From NCBI GenBank assembly GCA_030142905.1, contig JASJOG010000070.1, positions 1,359,501 to 1,423,500 of the forward strand: a stretch of DNA of 64,000 nt, written 5' to 3'. Shown here piece by piece: positions 58,045 through 64,000 of the stretch (position 1 is its first letter; each line of letters begins with the position of its first letter). The notes beneath the pieces are model-generated. The model was not told the DNA's origin, ran no database searches, and worked only from the letters and a program-made list of their open reading frames with translations. Both the position numbers and the translations under genes were made by a program. This DNA is from Heliopora coerulea (Eukaryota > Cnidaria > Anthozoa > Scleralcyonacea > Helioporidae).

Positions 58045-58855
58045 TTATTAATACAATGGACAGTGGAAGGGGTCTCGGTCTGCTACGGACTCCTAGCATT
58101 CCCCCAGGTAGGCCGCAATAGACATTACACATTTCAGGAAACTTGTCGGGAAAGGAAATTTTACCATGGAAAAGGATTTTAGGAAACACCCACAGGGCCA
58201 GCCCTTATTCGCCCAACTTATCCAGTCAAGAAGGAGTAAAGGACGTACAGCCCCCTAAAGTCCCTGAAAGTATTACCCGATGCGTATATCCAGTTTGACC
58301 TTAGCAGAACCGTTTTGCACTTCCAACTAGTGAAGGTCAGTTTAGGAGTGCCACTGCAAGGGTTAAGTCCGAATATTGTTTTATTCTTAGACTAATGCTG
58401 ATCTGTTTCGGCATTTAAGGCTGGTTCATCCTCAACCAACAAAAGTCAGGGGCATCAGCCTGTTGTACAGATTTTTTTCTAATCCTTGGGCTAACAGGAC
58501 AGGTTTAACAACACCTGAAGGTGGTGTACTTGCAGCTGCCAGACAATTAAGGTAGGTTGAAGCTTTCGGCTACCTGTCTACCCAGCTGGCAAGGCAAGGG
58601 CACCACTCCCTCGGTCATATCATCAAGGACTGCGAGTTTTATGGAGGTCACTGGCTTCAAATATTTCTGGTTTTATGTTGGAGTTTCCTTCTCCGAGATA
58701 AGTTACCATCCAAGGCTAAAGAGCGTTATCTACCCCTGGCTAAGGGGCTGCTGGAACTTGCCAAAGGTGGCACCTTGGACTCTGGGGGTGTGAGCGTCCA
58801 CTTTCCCGTAGTAGGCTGAAGCTGTGCTTGCCCTACTCTAGTGCCCACATTATTA
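58045..58855. repeat. 830-bp dispersed repeat unit, copy 2, with partial second unit
   Basis: Homologous to 51075-51905 over its full length. The preceding stretch 57990-58040 (CTTCCCGTGGTAGACTAAAG...CTCCAGTGTCCATTATTAATA) repeats the end of the unit (58800-58855), so here at least one and a bit units stand in tandem with ATT triplets at the joint. They lie directly 5' of LINE D on the minus strand, like monomers in a LINE promoter. Confidence 0.75.
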
Positions 58856-58935
58856 TTATCATAATTATTATTATCATAATTATTATTATCATTATTATTA
58901 TTAATATTATTATTAATATTATTGTTGTCATTATT
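58849..58935. repeat. (ATT)n microsatellite
   Basis: ATT/ATC triplets; on the minus strand an Asn-rich open frame crosses it and is not a gene by itself. Confidence 0.95.
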
Positions 58936-59342
58936 ACTGCAGGCATAAATTGACTGGTGGAGATCGACTCTTGATACCACAAAAGGGCTGTGTTGACCGG
59001 GAAACTGCAAGCAAACGGGTATACCTGAAATACTCAAATGAAAAATTACTGAAAGCAGTACATTCTGACAAGGTGTTGAAGGCACCACCAAATGAAGAAA
59101 CAAAAAACAAAAATTGCTAAAAGGTCAGCAGAAGATCGTGAAACTGCCCGGAGGGAAAAAGCTCTCGTTGGCCTACTCATCGGGGCAGCAGACAAAGTCA
59201 GAGTCACAGCATCCTGGAATGAGCTTAATGTTGGTTACTTAAAGAAGGAAACGGAATAAGAGATAGTAGCGTTAAAAGATCAAGCTCTATTACGTAACGG
59301 GATCAAGTTAGAGATACGTAAGGAGGATATTTATTTCCGAAT
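58936..59342 (+). other. Possible decayed coding fragment
   Basis: 59100-59300 has a Lys/Glu-rich plus-strand frame (TAKRSADDRETARREKALVG-like, with ASWNELNVGYLKKETE) ending in TAA. This could be the linker of a mobile-element or host protein. No domain is recognised. Confidence 0.25.
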
Positions 59343-59372
59343 ATATTATTATTATTATTATTATTATTATTG
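59343..59372. repeat. (ATT)n microsatellite
   Basis: Ten ATT triplets. Confidence 0.95.
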
Positions 59373-59516
59373 TTGTTACTTTATTTTAAAGGCTATTTTC
59401 TACAATCATATTGCCGGGTTTCACCCAGAGACCTGGGGCAATAAGAAGGATAATACTATTAACTTTCTGATGTTAATTTTGATGAATAAAGAAATTAAGA
59501 CAAGTTGTTAGAAGAA

Positions 59517-59517
<1 letters not shown>

Positions 59518-59560
<43 letters not shown>

Positions 59561-59712
59561 TATTATTATTATTACTATTATTATTATTATTACTATTATT
59601 AATATTATTAATATTATTATTATTATTACTATTATTATTATTATTACTATTATTAATATTATTAATATTATTATTATTATTACTATTATAATTATAATTA
59701 TTATTATTTATT
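59518..59712. repeat. (ATT)n microsatellite, about 195 bp
   Basis: ATT with regular ACT and AAT variant units (TTACTATTATT, AATATTATTAAT). It abuts the 3' end of LINE C on the minus strand and could descend from its 3' tail. Confidence 0.95.
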
Positions 59713-61320
59713 ATTTTTCAATTTGTTTCCCAGTAGCTATTTATGGACATTTTTTAGATTAGCGTTTAGTTTTTGTGTAATATCAAAGCCTGACCTGCCA
59801 TTACAACTCAAGTTTGTATCACCGGCAAATAATGCCACCTCCGTAGTTTCCAAACAATTTGGCAATTCACTTATATGTAAATAAGGAATATTAGTGCCCC
59901 AGGATAGATCCTTGGGGCACACTACAGTATAATTTTTGTGCACTAGATGATTCTTGGTTTTTTCTACAAAATTGCTCACGATTTTCAAGAGAGGATTGAA
60001 ACCATTTGAGAGAAATGCCTTGGACCCATACGTACGGAGTTTAGATACCAAAACATTATGGTCAGCACTATAGAAAGCCATTATAAGATCAAGGAATAAG
60101 ACACTATTACGTAACCCTTTATCCATTTTAACAACCCAATCATTTGGAAGTGATGTTTCTGTTGAATGCATTTTTCCAAAACCCAACTGTTGTAAAACAA
60201 TTATATTTTTAGAATTAAAGAAGAAGAATAATTGATTATAAATCTGCTTTTTAAAATTTTTTGCAATCATTGAAAGCACCGAAATGGGTTGATAGTTTCC
60301 ACAATCAGTTCTGGTCCTTGATTTGCATATTGGAGAGACTCTTGAGAGTTTTGATCTTCCTGAGAATATCCCAGTTCGCCGAGATTAATTAAAAATGTTT
60401 ACAAGTGACTCAAATATGGAATCACCTGCCTCCTTAAGTAATTTCGTTGAAATTTTATCAAGGCCAGTCGACTTATTTATTCAAGGAATTTGATTCAAGG
60501 AACTTCGTAAATCTTCTCCAGTTATATTTCGCACCCATGAATTTGACTGATTTCTTTGTAAGATAATTCAATGGATTAACATCACACTGTCAGGTGCTAT
60601 TTGCTAAGATTTGGACCAATAGTGGAGAAGTAATGATTAAAAGCCTAGGCAATATTGTTGTCTCCGGGTAAAGTATTTCCATCTACTACCAGCTCATTAA
60701 CACAGATAGTTTTAGAATTTTTATTAGCTAACTCATTTATGATTTTCCTGCATTTCCTACTATTGTTTGTAATTAAAAATTCTTTTTTTAAAGAATTACA
60801 CTTAGTCTTTCTTATTAGTCCATTCAAGTGATTTCTGTATTTTTAATATGCATCATGGAAAATATGAGAACGTAATGTTATTGCTTTCCTTTTAAAGTAA
60901 TCTCTTCTTAATCTCCTCTGTTAACCAGGGATTATACACACTTTTAACTTTCTTCTGCCTAATTGGGGCATGTAAGTCAGCAACGTTTAAAAATATCTTG
61001 CTCCATTGATACCACGCTATGTTAGGATTATTTGAGTAACCAACATTTTTAAAACCTTTTCTGAGGTCATTTTGAAAACTTTTTTGCATTAAAGTGCTTA
61101 ACTTCTGTCTTGTCTAGTCTCGACTCCTTTGGGTTTTTCTTTTGGAATGCTTGCTTGACGACACAAGTAGACGAGGCTATGATCACTAATTTCCAACTCT
61201 ATTACACCAGAATCCATAATTTTTAGGACACCATTGTAGATTAATATAACATCAATTAATGATTGACATGTATTTGTGACCCTGGTTGAACATTTAATAT
61301 GTTACCGCAAATGGTAAATG

Positions 61321-61515
61321 ATATAAAGAGTCGTTCTCTGACCTGGAATTATTTTATTTTCTAGCTTTCGACTGTCTGGCTACAGTCTTCAACGGTTTCT
61401 TCCCGTTGAAGACTGTAGCCAGACAGTCGAAAGCTAGAAAATAAAATAATTCCAGGTCAGAGAACGACTCTTTATATCATTTATAAACTTGACCACGCAT
61501 CCTCTATCTTTAAAG
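61321..61515 (+). mobile_element. Palindromic insertion with tail and exact 12-bp duplication, in LINE C
   Basis: AAATGGTAAATG stands at 61309-61320 and 61516-61527. Between them are arms 61321-61395 and 61403-61477 (75 bp, essentially perfect reverse complements), a 7-nt loop TTTCTTC and a 38-nt single-copy tail (61478-61515). The duplication encodes the IYHF end of the LINE endonuclease block, so the site is within coding sequence. Each arm has a TTGAAGACTG...CAGTCGAAAGC element. Confidence 0.9.
61406..61434 (+). ncRNA. Hammerhead-like element, mutated
   Basis: TTGAAGA, CTGTAG-CCA-GACAGT-type stem II, CGAAAGC. Both the first core base and the GAAAC box carry a change (TTGAAGA for CTGAAGA, GAAAG for GAAAC), so it is probably inactive. 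The mirror copy is at 61364-61392 on the minus strand. Confidence 0.4.
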
Positions 61516-61889
61516 AAATGGTAAATGTCCATTAAATCTTTCAATCTACTAGTTTCCGCATTATTTTCTGAAGTTTAAAGAATAATAATCAGTTTACTTT
61601 GTTTAAGCAATAATGAGTTTACTTTGTTTATTGTCTACCACCTGCAGAAATCTTTCAAAACTGTCAAACAACTTTAGACTTGAATTTGGAGGATGTGTAT
61701 GACCTCTATGCAGGAATGCCGGGTGGGCAATACGGCTAGACGGCGACGCCATTAGTCTTAGAGTGTCCTAAACTAGGCCAGGAATGTTCTAAGAATGTAG
61801 CTTGCGTAATATAACTACATCTCGAAAATGGTACAAACAAAAATTAGCAAGTGCGATAAAAAAGTGAAAAATTCAAAATACTTTAAATT

Positions 61890-62225
61890 ATTGACGGAAC
61901 ATGAACTTCAAAATGCCGACCGAGCATGAAATTGAATACAGTCACCCTGCTCTCGTACTGCTTGACAAAGATGTTAGATCAACGGAAGAGCTGAATCATT
62001 GATTAAACTTGCAAATTCGATGGCCAAGTGATTGAAAGAGAAATTAAGAAGACTGAAAAGTATCAAGACCTAAAGAGACAATTAACTCGATTGTGGTCTT
62101 TCAGATATGTCAAGGCTAGGCCTGTTGTTGCTGGCACTTTAGAAATAATCACCAAGACCCTCATGAACAAGATCGAAATACATGTAAGATCTGCCTTCTT
62201 CCGAGGACCAGCTTGTCAGTGACTG
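61890..62225 (+). pseudogene. LINE E C-terminal fragment
   Basis: EHEIEYSHPALVLLDKD, then VIEREIKKTEKYQDLKRQL and LWSFRYVKARPVVAGTLEII with TKTLMNKIEIHV. This is the end of an R2/NeSL-like or related LINE protein (nuclease region and last helix). It is interrupted by a TGA near 62000. Confidence 0.7.
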
Positions 62226-62244
62226 AAAGAACTTTATAGATTGG

Positions 62245-62740
62245 AAAATCAAAGACAAAGACAAAAGGCTTGATTACTGTAGCCCAATCACATTCATTGT
62301 GGACCAATGTCTTGGAGGAAAATTTTGAAACTACAAAAGAGGATCCAAAATGCAAATTGTGCAAAGAGAAAGACGAGACAGTGCCTTATAGATGCGATGG
62401 ATGCAGTCTTTTGGCTCAGAGTTTATATAAAAGTAGACACGAATGTATATATATAACATTTCACTGGAACCTCTTCAGTCTAAAAGGGCTTCATCTTGCT
62501 GCCAAGTGGCTTAATCATCGTTCCCATCACATCGTTGAAAGTATCTACCACACAATACTAAGGGATTTTTCAATCCAAGCGGATCACGAGATACAGGTTG
62601 GAAGATCAGAAATTGCCAGAGGTAGACCCCATAAATCAATCAACGAGTACATGATTATTGATGTTGCTGTCCCGTAAGATTCAAGAGTAGCTCAGAAATA
62701 TAATTGAAAGATCGAAAAAATACTATGTATGATCAAGCGA
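62245..62740 (+). pseudogene. LINE F fragment, zinc knuckle and nuclease start
   Basis: Open frame 62270-62677: CKLCKEKDETVPYRCDGCSL (zinc-binding CxxC...C pattern), LAQSLYKSRHECIYITFHWNL, ILRDFSIQADHEIQVGRSEI and MIIDVAVP. In complete elements this region comes directly before the part seen at 61890-62225, so the two fragments are in inverted order and come from two insertions or a tandem duplication. It stops at 62676; the next codons DSRVAQKYN continue in frame after it. Confidence 0.75.
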
Positions 62741-64000
62741 GATGAGAAGACTTTGTAATATAGACACAAAGGTGTACTTGGCATCGGTGTAGTTCAAAAA
62801 TCTCCAACGATTTCCGTTTTATACCTACATTAACTGGTTCGTGCTCTCAGTGCCTACTACCAATGGCATACACTTTGCATGTGAGTATTGAGCCAGGATG
62901 CTTCAGAATATAATAAGTTGTTACAAAGAGTACAGAGACTCCAAATATTCCGTATTATCATTTTGACATTTTTAATCATAATAATAATGGCCATTCATAA
63001 TATGAATGACTTACCAACAGTAATCGTCAAATAAATTAACTTCACTGAAATCAGTTCCTACCACTGCATGGTTACACTAAACAACCATACTAAAAACAAA
63101 TTTATGCCAAAAACGTTGTCACTGGTAGAACGATCACCTTTGATCACCAACTTCTTTTACCAAGGATTTATATATAGAAACGGTTGTACTATGATCCTGG
63201 TAATCTTCTCCCCACGACGACTCATAAGTTAATCAATCAGGTCAGACATGTCTATCTAGTTTCCACGGGTAAGGCTGCTTTGTTTCCAAGGGTCAGCCTA
63301 CTTTTCAGGGCGGTGACGACTTTTACCTCGATCCCTGAGCCAACTTTGTCGTTTCACATGTAAACAGTTCACCGCAATTGATAGAGTAATGTGTGAGGAG
63401 TTATCTCACGTAAGGACATTAACTGACAATCTATCTGAATAAGATCTCTTTTTGTTGGTCTTTGAGGATTTGGTGCGTCCTATATGACCAAGTTAAGCAC
63501 ACCATCTAAAAGAAACAAATAACTTATTCAAACTATGCGATAGATTTCAGTTGAAGTCATCTTTGAAGGCAAGTTGGCGGTGTCACTAATTGCAGAGAAA
63601 TGTTCGGAAACAATGCAGGGCAGTTGTTACACCACAAGAGAACAACATCGTTTGCGTTCGAAGGAATTTTTCGAACATTGAAAAGAGATTCTAGATCAAA
63701 ACACCTAAGCTTCCATGATTTCTACTGCTTAATTGCACTCTTGTCATGTAAGAGAAAAAAAACCCAACTTTATTAAGACCTATAAACGTTCTTTGACATG
63801 ACGGATTAGTATTCATATTTAATATTTATATTTAGTAATTCCATCTTTTGAAGGTCGTTTGTACAGATTTTGTTTAATTTTATTTCATCACTGATTTGAC
63901 AAAGAAAGTCTTTTTTTTCTAAAATTCTTCGCTGAGCTTCTCTTCGAGCCTTCTCACCTGATGTAGCTGTTGTCATAAAACTCGCTTTGTCATGTCTTTT
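62741..64000. other. No recognisable feature
   Basis: No gene, RNA gene or structured repeat seen. 63240-63400 is slightly GC-richer without an open frame. Confidence 0.5.

Larger units (their letters stand above)
59737..61700 (-). pseudogene. LINE C, endonuclease to RT, minus strand, split by a palindrome
   Basis: Endonuclease pieces: LKLFDSFERFLQVVDN near 61640 and ENNAETSRLKDLMDIYHF near 61530-61575, then after the insertion TRVTNTCQSLIDVIL and ELEISDHSLVYLCRQA near 61160-61270 (the SDH catalytic motif kept). Linker: SVYNPWLTEEIKKRLL near 60900. RT: QQLGFGKMHSTETSL, VLFLDLIMAFYSADHNVLVSKL (motif A, mutated), and ELPNCLETTEVALFAGDTNLS (motif C, AGD for ADD). Stops, shifts and the GDT change make it inactive. 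The 3' end touches an ATT microsatellite. Confidence 0.85.

Noticed and set aside
58726..59762. Asn-rich and Ile-rich frames
   Set aside because: They arise from ATT microsatellites.

Overview
The window reads as a piece of a metazoan nuclear genome, most likely an anthozoan cnidarian such as a stony coral. It is AT-rich. No bacterial-type operon, rRNA or intact tRNA gene is visible. The coding signals are short exons with GT..AG borders plus decayed retroelements: Penelope-like elements (PLEs), several non-LTR retrotransposons (LINEs) and hAT elements. The coral assignment rests on remembered similarity of several short repeats to coral repeats and was not tested by search.

Layout: 1-12 kb is AT-rich and gene-poor, with one long inverted-repeat element built on a 21-bp iteron (9.43-10.09 kb). 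At 12.0-13.3 kb three different small inverted-repeat elements lie in a row, one with a tRNA-like core. 15.06-15.43 kb is a tetranucleotide array. 17.4-18.1 kb is a long palindromic insertion. 19.5-20.1 kb holds a pogo/Tigger-like MITE and a piggyBac-like MITE remnant. 22.4-25.9 kb is the best-preserved PLE (RT plus GIY-YIG nuclease) with an inverted partial copy. 27.05-29.28 kb is a dead hAT transposon. 29.3-30.7 kb holds PLE pieces. 32.2-33.2 kb is a LINE C-terminus split by a palindrome. 34.3-35.3 kb is a hAT-like element split by another palindrome, and 37.7-38.87 kb is a palindromic PLE tail. 42.8-46.4 kb carries a run of EGF-like exons on the minus strand, the only convincing host gene. 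46.5-49.9 kb is a PLE/LINE/LINE pile-up. 51-59 kb contains an R2/NeSL-like LINE, its presumed 5' repeat unit, a hAT insertion and large simple repeats. 59.7-62.7 kb contains further LINE remnants.

The most interesting pattern is a recurring architecture. At five sites (17.4, 32.8, 34.8, 37.7 and 61.3 kb) unrelated sequences share one design: a 12-14 bp target-site duplication, a long near-perfect palindrome, a single-copy tail of about 13-47 nt on one side only, then the second copy of the duplication. Two of these insertions interrupt LINE coding sequence, so the pre-insertion state can be inferred. Most arms carry a CUGANGA...GAAAC element resembling the minimal hammerhead ribozymes known from PLEs, and one pair also encodes a GIY-YIG nuclease end. 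I read them as PLE-related, mostly non-coding insertions.

Apart from the EGF exons and three weak exon candidates, the open reading frames here belong to mobile elements or are low-complexity artefacts. No functional pathway can be assembled from this window.
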